Shown: positions 32,478 to 41,702, counted from the stretch's first letter. The stretch is 64,000 nucleotides of DNA from CAYRGC01 sp964601225 (GCA_964601225.1 CAZRMM010000007.1:1-64000), one strand, 5' to 3'. Notes: generated by a model from the letters alone, not told the origin. Numbers and translations are program-made.

Positions 32478-34497
32478 CGACGGGCCCGTTGCCGGAAATT
32501 CCGCTCCGAATGAGCCGGCTGCAGAGCAGGCTTCGGGGTGGGATTCACTGTTCGACGCTTTGCCGATTCTCCGCTCGTTGAAGACGAAGAAAGGCTCTTT
32601 GCATGGTCGAGCTCCCGTGACGCCCGTGCCCGAAACCGTATCACGACATGAGCCCCGTCTGCGTGGGCGCGTGCATAAGCACTCGCTTGCCCCCGAGCAG
32701 GTGCATGGAGTGTTCGCCGGAGATCGGGATCTGGAATTCATCCTGGGGCCGACCGCTTCTTCGACGGCCGCACCGGTCGCAGTGCCCGATGTATCGCCGG
32801 CTCCCGTTGTTCCGCCTCCGGAGCGCACGGTCGCCGCGGAAGATCGCATCTTTCTTCCCGCAGTGGATCCCGCGACGCGGTATCACCCGGCGGAGACGGA
32901 TCTGACGAAAATCCTTTCCGCGGAGGTGTCGCCTCGTCCGGTTCGTCGTGATCCCACGGTGCGCGAAACACTCGTCAAATATTTCCCAACGATCTTCGGA
33001 TGGATGAGCAAGGGGGAACGCCCCGCCGCGCAATCCGCAGGCGCCCCTTCCGTGGTCGTATCACCTTCCGCAAAAGACACTTCCTTGGATGCGTTGCTGT
33101 CCGATGAGGACGTCGAACACGAGCACGAACTCGAGAGACGGGCTCGCCAGCAGCAAGAGAGTACGGTCGCGCGACCCGGATCATCCTCGCTTGCTGAAAA
33201 AAAGTCAGAGCGGCCTGTTTTTGACGCAGAACCTCTCGTACTCGATGCCGTGCCGAGCGAGGCGGAGCGCAAGAGGACACCGGTGTCCGAAGTCCCAAAG
33301 GGACCGACGGAAGGCGCGCAGCTCACGTTGACGCCGACGAAACCGGAAGCGGCGAAGCCTGTCGAGAAACCGACAACGACGATCGTTGCTCCGAAGAAGC
33401 GGAAGAAACTCGGAGGATCGCTCGCCGATTTCCTCGGGGCCATTAAGTACATCGGTCTTGGCAAGGAGCGGAATGCCATCATCCAGAATCTCGCAATGAT
33501 GCTTAACGCGGGCCTTCCGCTCGTGGATAGCCTGAAGGCACTTCAAAAGGAGTCCCGATACAAGCCCATCAAGAATCTGCTCGGCAGCATCATCAATTCC
33601 GTCGAGAACGGAAGCCCGCTGTGGAGGGCGATGGAAGACGAGCACTTTTTCTCTCCGCATGCCATGGCCCTCGTTCGCATCGGAGAAGAGGCGGGCAACC
33701 TCGCGGAAAACATGGAGTACCTTGCCCAACAGCAGGAGAAAGACCAGGCACTGCGTTCCAAGGTGAAGATGGCGATGATCTATCCCTCCATCGTCTTCAC
33801 GCTCATGTTCTGCGTCGTGATGGGCCTCGGTATCTTCGTGCTGCCGAATCTCATCGGGGTTCTCACGTCCTTGAATGTCCCCCTGCCGCTGGTGACGAGG
33901 GCGCTCATCGCATTCACCAATTACATGTCCGCGAACGCCACCGTGATCCTTCCGGGGAGCGTCGCGACGATTTTCGTTCTCATTATTCTCGCAAAATTCA
34001 CGCCTCTCAGAGTTGTCGCACAATGGCTGATGTTCCGCATCCCGGGCATCGGTCGGCTGGCTCGCGAAGCCACGATCGCGCGTTTCGGTGTGATCATGGG
34101 CGGCCTCATGCAGGCGGGCGTGCCTCTTGTGGAGGCCCTTCGATCCCTCACGGAGGTAACCCCCATCGTGGCGTATCGGAAGTTCTATCAGAAAATGCTC
34201 GATCACATCCTTCTCGGCGATTCCTTCGCGAAAAGTTTTTCCGCAATCCGGGGGAGTGAAAAGTTACTGCCCATTTCCGTGCAGCAGCTCGTGACGACGG
34301 GGGAGCGGGCCGGTTCGCTCAGCAAGATTCTCCTCAAGATTGCCGACATCTACGAGAAGAAGGCGAACGAGACCGCGCAGAAACTCCCCGTGATCCTCGA
34401 GCCGATCATCCTGCTCTTCATCGGAGGACTCGTGGGCACGATCGCGCTCGCGATCATCGTCCCGATCTACTCGATCGTGGGGAACGTGGGACATTAA
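32452..34497 (+). CDS. pilC: Type IV pilus platform protein PilC (GspF family) with long N-terminal extension
   Basis: A 681-aa protein; PilC is usually near 400 aa. Residues ~320-681 are the normal membrane core with two T2SSF domains (the first begins around AIIQNLAMMLNAGLPLVDSL) and about three TM helices. The first ~320 residues are an unusual Pro/Ala/Ser/charged region without a recognised fold, probably cytoplasmic and disordered. It overlaps pilB by 26 nt, so translation is coupled. A 14-bp hairpin follows the stop. Confidence 0.9.
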   Translation: MTPQESQHDDGPVAGNSAPNEPAAEQASGWDSLFDALPILRSLKTKKGSLHGRAPVTPVPETVSRHEPRLRGRVHKHSLAPEQVHGVFAGDRDLEFILGPTASSTAAPVAVPDVSPAPVVPPPERTVAAEDRIFLPAVDPATRYHPAETDLTKILSAEVSPRPVRRDPTVRETLVKYFPTIFGWMSKGERPAAQSAGAPSVVVSPSAKDTSLDALLSDEDVEHEHELERRARQQQESTVARPGSSSLAEKKSERPVFDAEPLVLDAVPSEAERKRTPVSEVPKGPTEGAQLTLTPTKPEAAKPVEKPTTTIVAPKKRKKLGGSLADFLGAIKYIGLGKERNAIIQNLAMMLNAGLPLVDSLKALQKESRYKPIKNLLGSIINSVENGSPLWRAMEDEHFFSPHAMALVRIGEEAGNLAENMEYLAQQQEKDQALRSKVKMAMIYPSIVFTLMFCVVMGLGIFVLPNLIGVLTSLNVPLPLVTRALIAFTNYMSANATVILPGSVATIFVLIILAKFTPLRVVAQWLMFRIPGIGRLAREATIARFGVIMGGLMQAGVPLVEALRSLTEVTPIVAYRKFYQKMLDHILLGDSFAKSFSAIRGSEKLLPISVQQLVTTGERAGSLSKILLKIADIYEKKANETAQKLPVILEPIILLFIGGLVGTIALAIIVPIYSIVGNVGH

Positions 34498-34500
34498 ATC

Positions 34501-34531
34501 GTGAGAGAGAACCCGGAGGGTTCTCTTTCAC
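34501..34531 (+). terminator. Hairpin after pilC
   Basis: A 14-bp stem (34501-34514 with 34518-34531, one G-T pair) and loop GGA start 3 nt after the pilC stop. The T-run is weak. Confidence 0.7.
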
Positions 34532-34911
34532 GGGCTCTCTTTCCGGCAAGGTGGCCACTCCAGGCAGGCGGAGCCTGCCTTCGCGGCATTCTTGAACGGG
34601 TGCCCGTTTCAGGAAGTTTATGAGATTCGCCGTACCCCTCCCGTCTGTTTGGAGTTTGTTCAAAAGCATATCTGCCGTAGATCTCGAATAGGTCGAAGAC
34701 ATCGAACATTGACGCTCGAATTTTTCGCAGTGGAATGAGCGGATCGGTCGATCCGGATTCGACAGTTCGCATACTTTTTTGATTCAACTATCGCCGCGTT
34801 ACAAAGCGCCGTTCCGTGCAAGCCATTCGCGCTTCCCTCGTGGGACTTCGGTGCAACAATGCGGAGGAATTCCGGGCCCCGGAGGGTCCGCTGCCTCTTT
34901 CCTTCTTCCCC
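34532..34911. other. 380-nt gap between pilC and the first prepilin gene
   Basis: It holds a perfect 8-bp hairpin (AGGCAGGC/GCCTGCCT, 34562-34580) and a smaller imperfect hairpin around GAACGGGTGCCCGTTT. A minus-strand reading frame of up to 97 codons (34494-34787) was not recognised and is not called. There is no convincing promoter for the prepilin gene. Confidence 0.5.
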
Positions 34912-36195
34912 ATGCAGCGTCGCGCATTCGGTCTCATCGAGGTTCTTATCGTCATCGGCGTTCTCGGGGCCGTCACAAGCCTCTCGATTCCGCTCTATAA
35001 CGAGTATCAGATTCGTAGCGATCTTGAACTTGCGACTCTGCAGACGACGCAGGGGCTCGATCGGGCGAAGCTGCTCGCACAGGGGGGCGAACGCGATTCA
35101 TCCTGGGGGTTCTATGCGCCCGCGGGCGTGCTGTACAAAGGAGATTCCTACGCGACGCGCGATCAGTCGCTCGACGAGACCTACCCGATGCCTTCGACGA
35201 TCGCCATTTCCGGCCTCTTCGACGTCTCATTCTCCAAGCTCAAAGGGATGCCCAGCGCTACGGGCAGTATCGTGCTCCGGGCGCTGAACAACGACGAACG
35301 CGTCATTCAAGTCTCCATCGCCGTCGAACCCGAGAAGCTTGCGACGAACTCCGGCGACACCCTCACGATCTGTCACTACGACGGAACCGGAGCCAAGAGC
35401 ACGATCACGATTCCCGACGCCACATGGCCCACGCACCAGTCGCACGGCGACACGATGGGGACATGTCCCGTCGCATCATCCTCCGTCGCCTCGAGCGTGA
35501 TCTCCTCCACCGCGTCGTCCTCCAGTCGCTCCTCCTCATCGGCACCCGCGAGCAGCTCGGCACCGGCCAGCAGCTCCGCCCCGGCTTCGTCGTCTGCCGC
35601 GGGCGGCGGCGGATCGTCGTGTAAATTCACGGTAGCCGGTAGCCAGCTCATTACGCTTACGGCTCAGTCGAGCGTCACTTTCACGAGCTACCTCGCGCAG
35701 CTCGCCTTCGGTAACGGCGGACCGTACGTGGACGTCCATGCGTGTTACAGCAGCAATGCCGGCAGCAGCTGGTCGCCGCTCTTTGGCGGCACGGGAAACT
35801 GCAATACGAACAACAGCGGAAGTGCCTTTGGAAACGCTTTGAAGCCGAACGGCACCGATACCAAGACGACAACTCTCTCATCCGGCACTCAACTTGTACT
35901 CAAGCTTCGCGGTTTTTATAAAGTGCGTAATTGGCTCGTCTTCAACGAAATTTTCACCTCAAACGACCAGACGGGCCACATTCTTTTCCTGCGGAACGGG
36001 GATACTCTCTCCAGCTACTCCGTCGTGAAGAACCAGGTGCCGCTCAGGACATACCTCACGTCGCAGGGGATGCTCGACGCGCAGGGGAAAATTTCGATCG
36101 GCACATGCGAGGTCCTGTCGCTCACCGACTTTAACGATCTCAGCACGTCCGGCGCGGACTTCCAGGACAACGTGATGAAGATCTCCTTCAACTAA
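34912..36195 (+). CDS. Type IV prepilin-like protein with Ser/Pro-rich linker and extra C-terminal domain
   Basis: A 427-aa protein. A short leader MQRRAFG is followed by LIEVLIVIGVLGAVTSLSIP, the class III prepilin helix with the conserved Glu at +5. Unlike ordinary pilins it continues into a beta-rich region, a repetitive PASSSA linker (about 200-240) and a C-terminal domain of about 190 residues with paired Cys. Processing by the PilD protein is expected. The tail could be a displayed binding domain. I chose the ATG at 34912 because it gives a normal prepilin leader. Confidence 0.8.
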   Translation: MQRRAFGLIEVLIVIGVLGAVTSLSIPLYNEYQIRSDLELATLQTTQGLDRAKLLAQGGERDSSWGFYAPAGVLYKGDSYATRDQSLDETYPMPSTIAISGLFDVSFSKLKGMPSATGSIVLRALNNDERVIQVSIAVEPEKLATNSGDTLTICHYDGTGAKSTITIPDATWPTHQSHGDTMGTCPVASSSVASSVISSTASSSSRSSSSAPASSSAPASSSAPASSSAAGGGGSSCKFTVAGSQLITLTAQSSVTFTSYLAQLAFGNGGPYVDVHACYSSNAGSSWSPLFGGTGNCNTNNSGSAFGNALKPNGTDTKTTTLSSGTQLVLKLRGFYKVRNWLVFNEIFTSNDQTGHILFLRNGDTLSSYSVVKNQVPLRTYLTSQGMLDAQGKISIGTCEVLSLTDFNDLSTSGADFQDNVMKISFN

Positions 36196-36238
36196 TCCGA
36201 TCCCTGTCGCCGTTCTTTATCGCACGTTCCTCCACGAC

Positions 36239-37693
36239 GTGGTGCGCTCATCGCGAAAACATCGGCCGGGGTTCCTTCTGATGGAGGTGCTCATCGGTAT
36301 CGGTGTTTTCTCCCTGTTTCTTACCGCAGTCAGCCTCGTCGTCATGAAAGGGCAGGAGAACAGCGTGATGGGCGGCGATCGATTGCGCGGGCTCTATGCC
36401 ACGACGCGCGGGCTTGAAGCGGCGCGCAGCATCCGCGATGCGTCGTTTTCCTCGTTGTCCACGGGGGCGCACGGTCTTGCATTGGGTGCCGGGGGTACTT
36501 GGACATTCAGCGGTTCCCAAAGCTCGCTGACGGGCAGTTACGTGAATACAGTTACCGTTTCATCGCTTGGCACGGGTTGGGCCCAAGTTCTCTCGCAGAC
36601 CAATTGGAAGCACGGACGTTTTCAATCGGGCAGCGTTCTCCTCCGCACCGAGCTCACCGATTGGCGCGGGACGGGACGGATCGGCGACTGGTCCTCAGCG
36701 AGCCAGGAGGGGCGCTATGCTCCGGGCGGAGGCACGCCGTTTTTTACGGGAATGGCCATTGCCGGGAACTACGCGTATCTCACGAGCGACATCACGGGCG
36801 GAGGAGCGGGTCTGTATATCGTCGATATCTCCAACACCGCCTCGCCATCCGGATCGTCGTTCGCCCTTGGGGCAGCGGCGTATGGAGCCGCGGCGAAAGG
36901 CACGACTCTTTACCTCGCCACAGGCAGTTCAAGCCAGGAGATCAAGGCTTACGACATCACTTCTCCGTCGAGTCCCACTCTTCTGACGAGTTACAATCTA
37001 TCCGGCTCAAATCTTGCCGCGTCTCTCTCGCTCGCCGGACCGCGTCTGTACGTGGGTGCCACGCAGGACGCGACCTATAACGAGTTCTACTCGTTCGACG
37101 TGAGTCACAGCGGATCGATCCTCCCGCTCGGCTCTCTCGAGGTCGGCGCCACGGTGAACGCAGTGTCGCTCTCGGGTACGGGCGCATTTCTGGCACTCAA
37201 CGACGGTTCGGGCGAAATGCGAGTGGTGAACGTCGCCAATCCGTCCTCTCTGGCGTTCGCGGCGAACGGAACGTACAACCTCACGGGCACGGAAGCGGGA
37301 ACAAGTATTTTTCTCACCGGTACGTCGGCACTTCTCGGCCGACAAAAGGGAAACGCCATTCAGGAAATGGTTCTCATGAATACGGCACTCGGGGGAGGTT
37401 CGCCGCCGCCGGCGGGTGGGGTCTGGTATCACGAGGGGAGCGGCAGTCTCATCGGCGTCGGTACGGATCCGTACGTTTGCTACGGATTTCTTTCGGCGGA
37501 CTCACATAAGAAAGCTTTTCAAATCGTCGATCTGCATGCGCTCGCGAGTTTGCCGGAACTTTTTTCGTTCGATTCCAGCGACGGCCCAGGCCGTGCGATC
37601 CTCTATGATCCCGTGCGTGACCGCGTTTTCGTTTTGACGCGTTCCGCGCTCCTCATCTTCCGTCCTTCTTCCTCCACTGGCTCGTGCGGATGA
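36239..37693 (+). CDS. Prepilin-like protein with C-terminal beta-propeller (LVIVD-type repeats)
   Basis: A 484-aa protein. Leader RPG, then FLLMEVLIGIGVFSLFLTAV with Glu at +5, the prepilin signal and helix. About 120 residues of minor-pilin-like sequence follow, then roughly 300 residues of repeats such as GLYIVDISNTASPS and EIKAYDITSPSSPTL, typical of LVIVD-type beta-propellers. It looks like a minor pilin bearing an adhesive tip domain. Start is GTG at 36239 or 36242. The stop overlaps the next start (ATGA, 37690-37693). Confidence 0.75.
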   Translation: MVRSSRKHRPGFLLMEVLIGIGVFSLFLTAVSLVVMKGQENSVMGGDRLRGLYATTRGLEAARSIRDASFSSLSTGAHGLALGAGGTWTFSGSQSSLTGSYVNTVTVSSLGTGWAQVLSQTNWKHGRFQSGSVLLRTELTDWRGTGRIGDWSSASQEGRYAPGGGTPFFTGMAIAGNYAYLTSDITGGGAGLYIVDISNTASPSGSSFALGAAAYGAAAKGTTLYLATGSSSQEIKAYDITSPSSPTLLTSYNLSGSNLAASLSLAGPRLYVGATQDATYNEFYSFDVSHSGSILPLGSLEVGATVNAVSLSGTGAFLALNDGSGEMRVVNVANPSSLAFAANGTYNLTGTEAGTSIFLTGTSALLGRQKGNAIQEMVLMNTALGGGSPPPAGGVWYHEGSGSLIGVGTDPYVCYGFLSADSHKKAFQIVDLHALASLPELFSFDSSDGPGRAILYDPVRDRVFVLTRSALLIFRPSSSTGSCG

Positions 37694-38106
37694 TCCGTCA
37701 TCAGAAACCCGGGTATATTTTTCTGCTTTCGGTGCTCGTGATCGGCGCCATCGCGTCTGTTGCGGCAACGTCTTTGGTGCTTCTCGGTCTTGCGCGACAG
37801 CAGAGCAGTTTGGCCGCCACGCAGAGTGCGCAGGCCCTGGAGTTCGCTCGTACCTGTCTGGAACGCGGCATTCGTTCGCTCCGTTCGGATCTTTCCTACG
37901 ATGGCGGGCTTGCTGCCACGTTTTCCGAAGGATCGTGCCTCCTGAGGCACTTCGGAGGTTTTGGGAATGCGGATCGCACCTTGTGTGCCGAAGGCCGCAG
38001 CGGGAATGCGGTGAGGCGTCTTGAGGCGGTTCTACAGCGAGTGCTTCCCACCACGAGCGTCGATTCATGGGTCGAAGTGAGCGATTTTACCGGCGCCTGC
38101 CCATGA
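37690..38106 (+). CDS. Small membrane-anchored pilus accessory protein (PilX/GspK-like)
   Basis: A 138-aa protein with a short basic leader (MIRHQKPG), a hydrophobic helix (YIFLLSVLVIGAIASVAATS) and a soluble domain with several Cys. It lacks the +5 Glu, as in PilX/GspK-type minor pseudopilins. ATGA overlaps link it to the propeller pilin before it and the PulJ-like protein after it, so the three are translationally coupled. Confidence 0.65.
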   Translation: MIRHQKPGYIFLLSVLVIGAIASVAATSLVLLGLARQQSSLAATQSAQALEFARTCLERGIRSLRSDLSYDGGLAATFSEGSCLLRHFGGFGNADRTLCAEGRSGNAVRRLEAVLQRVLPTTSVDSWVEVSDFTGACP

Positions 38107-38741
38107 ATCACTTGCAAGCCCGCCTCCGGCAGGGGACTACCCTGGTTGAATTGCTCATTTACATGGCGGTGCTCGCCGTCGTGAGCGTGGCGATATTTCC
38201 GTTACTTTTCGCCTCCACGGAAGATCGCTTGCTTCAAGAAACCGTTTCACTCGTGGAACAGAACGGCATTCAAATTTTACAGGGGATTGGCACGCGTATT
38301 GCGCACGCGGAGTCCATTCTCAGTCCCTCTGCGGCAAGTTCCGCTTCCGTCCTTGCTTTGCACAGCGGTTCGGGGGCCATGACGCCGATCATCATCGGTC
38401 TCCACGACGGAGTGGTACAGGTCGTCGAGAAAACGGATCTGCAGGACATGAGCTCCTCGCAAGTCGCCGTGAGCAACCTCCGCTTCCGGAACACTTCCGT
38501 CTCGACGAATCGGCAGAGCATCGAGGTCACCTTCACGGTGTCGCGCGCGATCCGCCTGCAGGCCCCGCACTCGTACTCGCAGTCGTTCCAGGGAGTCTTC
38601 ACGCTGTATCCGGATGATGTCAGAGAGGCATCGTCTTGTTCTTGCGCGATGCCGGGCTGCGACGGCGCGAACACCTATATCTGGCAAGTCTGCGAAAGCG
38701 GTTCATGTCTGGAATCACAGACCCCGATGATCTGCCCCTGA
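38103..38741 (+). CDS. Minor prepilin, PulJ/PilW-like
   Basis: A 212-aa protein. Leader MNHLQARLRQG, then TTLVELLIYMAVLAVVSVAIFP (Glu +5) gives a class III prepilin start. The soluble part is beta-rich and ends in a Cys-rich tail (CSCAMPGC, then two more Cys). The start overlaps the preceding stop (ATGA at 38103-38106). It probably forms a pilus tip complex with the two preceding proteins. Confidence 0.75.
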   Translation: MNHLQARLRQGTTLVELLIYMAVLAVVSVAIFPLLFASTEDRLLQETVSLVEQNGIQILQGIGTRIAHAESILSPSAASSASVLALHSGSGAMTPIIIGLHDGVVQVVEKTDLQDMSSSQVAVSNLRFRNTSVSTNRQSIEVTFTVSRAIRLQAPHSYSQSFQGVFTLYPDDVREASSCSCAMPGCDGANTYIWQVCESGSCLESQTPMICP

Positions 38742-38888
38742 CGATTGTTCGGCGTGCGAACGAATTTTTGACGCACAGAGCTTGCGAAAATCCGGGTTTC
38801 TTGCGAAGTGAAGAAAACTCTTCCGAGTGTCGGCACGTCATCACGCGACGTATCGTCAAGATCATTCGGCCGAGGAACGGCTTCTCCT

Positions 38889-38897
38889 TGCTATACT
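38889..38897 (+). promoter_or_regulatory. Extended -10 (TGC-TATACT) of the pilin gene
   Basis: TTGCTATACTT ends about 52 nt before the pilin ATG at 38950. The leader of about 46 nt is one of the longer ones here. The 208-nt gap before the pilin shows nothing else clear. Confidence 0.6.
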
Positions 38898-38949
38898 TCC
38901 CTCCAATTCGTGGGAGAAATCTCTCACCACTTCTTTCCCTCTTTCCCGT

Positions 38950-39417
38950 ATGACTTCCCTCTCTCTCCGTGCTCGCCGGGGGTTCACACTCATCGAACTT
39001 CTGCTTGTCATCGGAATCATCGCGATCTTGGCGTCCATCGTCATCGTCGCCATCAACCCGACGAAGCAGCTCGGAGACGCGCGTAACGCCCAGCGCCGCA
39101 GCGACGTGAATACCATCCTGAACGCCGTGTATCAGTATGCGATCGATCACAACGGTACTCTTCCGACCGGAATCACCACCACGTCGAAGCCCGTCTGTAT
39201 GGCTGATGCTACGGACACCGATTGCACGAACATCAGCGGTGCCAACCTCCGTCTCCTCACGGGTTCGTACCTCGTCAGCATCCCGAAGGATCCGAGTCTC
39301 TCCTCCAGTCTCACGGGTACGGGAACGCACTACAACATCATCAAAGACAGCAACGGTCGCGTGACCGTGTCTGCTCCGGCTGCCGAGCAGGGTGCGACGA
39401 TCAGCGTCACCCGATAA
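38950..39417 (+). CDS. Type IV pilin, probable major subunit
   Basis: A 155-aa protein. Leader MTSLSLRARRG precedes FTLIELLLVIGIIAILASIV, a textbook class III pilin N-terminus with Phe +1 and Glu +5. A globular domain with one Cys pair follows. It has its own promoter (38889-38897) and a strong terminator (39444-39466), as expected for an abundant major pilin, so I favour that role over a minor pilin. The ATG at 38950 gives the normal 11-residue leader. Confidence 0.88.
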   Translation: MTSLSLRARRGFTLIELLLVIGIIAILASIVIVAINPTKQLGDARNAQRRSDVNTILNAVYQYAIDHNGTLPTGITTTSKPVCMADATDTDCTNISGANLRLLTGSYLVSIPKDPSLSSSLTGTGTHYNIIKDSNGRVTVSAPAAEQGATISVTR

Positions 39418-39443
39418 TAGTTTTTCTTATCCCGAAGCCAAAA

Positions 39444-39466
39444 CCCCCTCGGAAGAGGGGGTTTTT
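39444..39466 (+). terminator. Rho-independent terminator of the pilin gene
   Basis: CCCCCTC (39444-39450), loop GGAA, GAGGGGG (39455-39461), then TTTTT. Confidence 0.92.
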
Positions 39467-39471
39467 CGATG

Positions 39472-39500
39472 TTGAGAAATCGTGTTTTTCGTGATACAAT
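39472..39500 (+). promoter_or_regulatory. Promoter of the sensor kinase gene
   Basis: TTGAGA (39472-39477), 17-nt spacer, TGA-TACAAT (TACAAT 39495-39500), about 11 nt of leader to the ATG at 39518. It begins directly after the pilin terminator. Confidence 0.75.
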
Positions 39501-39517
39501 AGAGCAAAACTCACATC

Positions 39518-41077
39518 ATGCCCCAAAACGACCTCACGCGCAGGGCCGATCCACTCGTTTTTTCGGGATTCCGTCCCCGGACCTCCATTCGCGCGCGGGT
39601 ATTCCGCATCACTGTTCTTGCGGCGACGTTTTCGATTCTCTTGCTCGGTGCCATTTCATTCTTCGTTTCCACGCAGTTTTTAGATGCCCTCCTGCTTGAG
39701 CCCGGAAGGATTTTCGTGGATCCGAATATCGTCGGGTTCACCATCCTCATTGTTACGGCACTGCTCGTTGCATTTGCGTTCCTGCTTAGCGTGCTGGTTT
39801 CACGACAAATCACGCATGGCATTCGCGAGCTTTCCGCAAAGGCGCTCGACATTCGCACGGATCGTTGGATCTATCCCCGCACGGTTCAGAGCGGCGATGA
39901 AATTGAGTCTCTGGATCGCATCGTGGCGAACCTCACGGAAAGACTGCGTGTCGCGTACCGGGGTTTGGAGCATCGCATGCAAGTGACGGCGGAAGGATTG
40001 CAGCGAGAATCGGCGCTCGATTCCGCCATTCTGGAAAGCATCGAATACGGCGTGCTCGTTACGGACGACAAGGGCGTGATTACGGAGGCGAATCCCGCCG
40101 CGGAGCGTCTTCTTCTGAAAAATCGCAGCGACATTATCGGGGATTCCGCGGAGTCAGTCGTCACTCTGCTGATGAAGAACGGGGAGGGCGAGCACCCCGT
40201 TCGCCGGGCAGTGGGCGGAGGACATGTTCACTCCCGTCCCGCGGATCACCTTCGTCTCGTTCGGCACGATCAGACGTTTCTCCCGATCAGTCTCATTGCC
40301 GCGCCGCTCTTTGCGGAAGGGCGCGAATTTGGTTGCGTGGTGGTGTTTCAAGACATGACGGAAGAGCGCCAGATCGACTACATGAAATCCGAGTTCATTT
40401 CCCTCGCATCCCATCAGCTGCGTACGCCCCTTTCGTCCATCCGTTGGTATGCGGAATTGCTTACCACGGGCGATCATAATTGCCTGAGCACGGAGCAGCA
40501 GGGATACATTCAAGAAATTTTCACGTCTTCCGTCCGTATGGCCAATCTCATTGAGGCCCTTCTGCACGTGGCACGCATCGAGAGCGGCGTGCTTGTCCCC
40601 GAAATGAAACCGGTCGACGTATCCGAGTTCGTGAGGCAGACCTGTAAGGAGTGGGATGCCATGGCGCGTGAGAAACAGATTTCCCTTGTCGTGAACGTTC
40701 CTTCTCAGTCGGCGTCGGTCATGACGGATATGGTTCTGCTGCAGATCATTCTTCAAAATCTTCTCAGCAATGCCCTGAAGTATTCTCCAAAAAATACGCA
40801 TGTCACGATGAGTCTCTCGGTCGAGGAGGGAAAAGCGGTTATCTCCGTAAAGGATGCAGGAATCGGGATCCTTCCTGAGGATCAGGAACGGGTTTTCCAG
40901 AAATTCTTCCGAGGGAAGAATGCGCGCACGATCGATACCGACGGCAACGGCCTCGGTCTCTATATTTCCCGTTCCGTTGCGCACGTGCTCGGAGCGACAT
41001 TCGATTTCGTGAGCAATCCCGGTCAAGGATCAACGTTCAGCATTTCCCTTCCGGTGGCGACGTTCACAACAAAATAA
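39518..41077 (+). CDS. Membrane sensor histidine kinase with PAS domain
   Basis: A 519-aa protein with two TM helices (about 29-52 and 70-96), a HAMP-like linker and a PAS domain (about 165-290; ILESIEYGVLVTDDKGVITE). HisKA contains the phosphoacceptor His in SLASHQLRTPLSS (about residue 298). The HATPase region has LLSNALKYSP, KDAGIGILPEDQ and DGNGLGLYISR. The extracytoplasmic loop is short (about 20 residues). No response regulator is adjacent; the receiver protein at 30251 in the pilus operon is a possible partner. Confidence 0.9.
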   Translation: MPQNDLTRRADPLVFSGFRPRTSIRARVFRITVLAATFSILLLGAISFFVSTQFLDALLLEPGRIFVDPNIVGFTILIVTALLVAFAFLLSVLVSRQITHGIRELSAKALDIRTDRWIYPRTVQSGDEIESLDRIVANLTERLRVAYRGLEHRMQVTAEGLQRESALDSAILESIEYGVLVTDDKGVITEANPAAERLLLKNRSDIIGDSAESVVTLLMKNGEGEHPVRRAVGGGHVHSRPADHLRLVRHDQTFLPISLIAAPLFAEGREFGCVVVFQDMTEERQIDYMKSEFISLASHQLRTPLSSIRWYAELLTTGDHNCLSTEQQGYIQEIFTSSVRMANLIEALLHVARIESGVLVPEMKPVDVSEFVRQTCKEWDAMAREKQISLVVNVPSQSASVMTDMVLLQIILQNLLSNALKYSPKNTHVTMSLSVEEGKAVISVKDAGIGILPEDQERVFQKFFRGKNARTIDTDGNGLGLYISRSVAHVLGATFDFVSNPGQGSTFSISLPVATFTTK

Positions 41078-41212
41078 TACGAATTCTCAAATCGTTCTTT
41101 CGAAGTGCCGGCATATTTCATTCATCGTTCGTTCTTTAATTTTCTCGTTGTGTCCTTGCTTGGGTTCCGGACTTCTCGCTTCGGATGGGCTTGTCTCGCG
41201 AATACACGTACC

Positions 41213-41240
41213 AAAAAAGAGCATCGAGTGGCTCTTCTTT
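41213..41240 (-). terminator. Terminator of rnpB
   Basis: On the minus strand AAGAGC (41231-41236) pairs with GCTCTT (41217-41222) and a run of T follows (41213-41218 region). Confidence 0.75.
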
Positions 41241-41241
41241 A

Positions 41242-41698
41242 GTCCCGCCCCTTCATACGCCGGGTTCTGTCGTCGCCGCATTGCTGCGGCGCGGATGATC
41301 ATCTCTCTAGGATGCCCCTCGCGGAGCGCCTCAAGCGGAGGGGTGAAGGGTCCGACGGAACCATCGGAGATTCCCGACACCCAAATCCTCCTTGCATCAC
41401 CTAGAGTTTACCAATGCATTGCTGCATCCAGGGTTCCCCTGGCGTTTCACACCCACTCGAAGCGGGTTCGTCTCTGTGGCACTCGTCCTCGCGTGCATTT
41501 ACCTGATATGGGGCACGCGGGTGGGCGTTACCCACTAAGCGTTCCGGTGATGCCCGGACGTTCCTCCCACCTCCGCTCCTCACTCACTCCGTTCGTTCGG
41601 AGTCTACGGTGGGCAAGCACGTGGCCTGCCCGCCGAAGCCTCAAGCGAGCGTAGGCGAGCGCAGAGCGAAGGCGGGCGATCATCGAAGGAGCGGGAGC
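41242..41698 (-). ncRNA. rnpB: RNase P RNA
   Basis: Read on the minus strand it shows the conserved P4 5' strand in GGAGGAACGTCCGGGC (matching the universal GAGGAAAGUCCGGGC), GTGCCACAGAGACGAAC, GGTAAACTC and the 3' segment ACAGAACCCGGCGTATG. The ends pair as helix P1: TCCCGCTCCTTC at the 5' end with GAAGGGGCGGGA at the 3' end. It is about 457 nt, longer than usual, because the 5' domain holds an inserted GC-rich hairpin of tandem words (41628-41677). A promoter starts at the predicted 5' end and a terminator follows. Confidence 0.93.
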
Positions 41699-41702
41699 TC
41701 CT

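Noticed and set aside
34494..34787. A 97-codon minus-strand frame between pilC and the first prepilin
   Set aside because: It overlaps the pilC hairpin and other stem-loops, lacks a start signal and matches nothing I recognise, so it is noted only in the gap description.
35520..35610. Tandem repeat in the 427-aa prepilin gene as a possible CRISPR or mobile repeat
   Set aside because: The repeats encode the in-frame PASSSA linker, have no spacers and are normal coding repeats.
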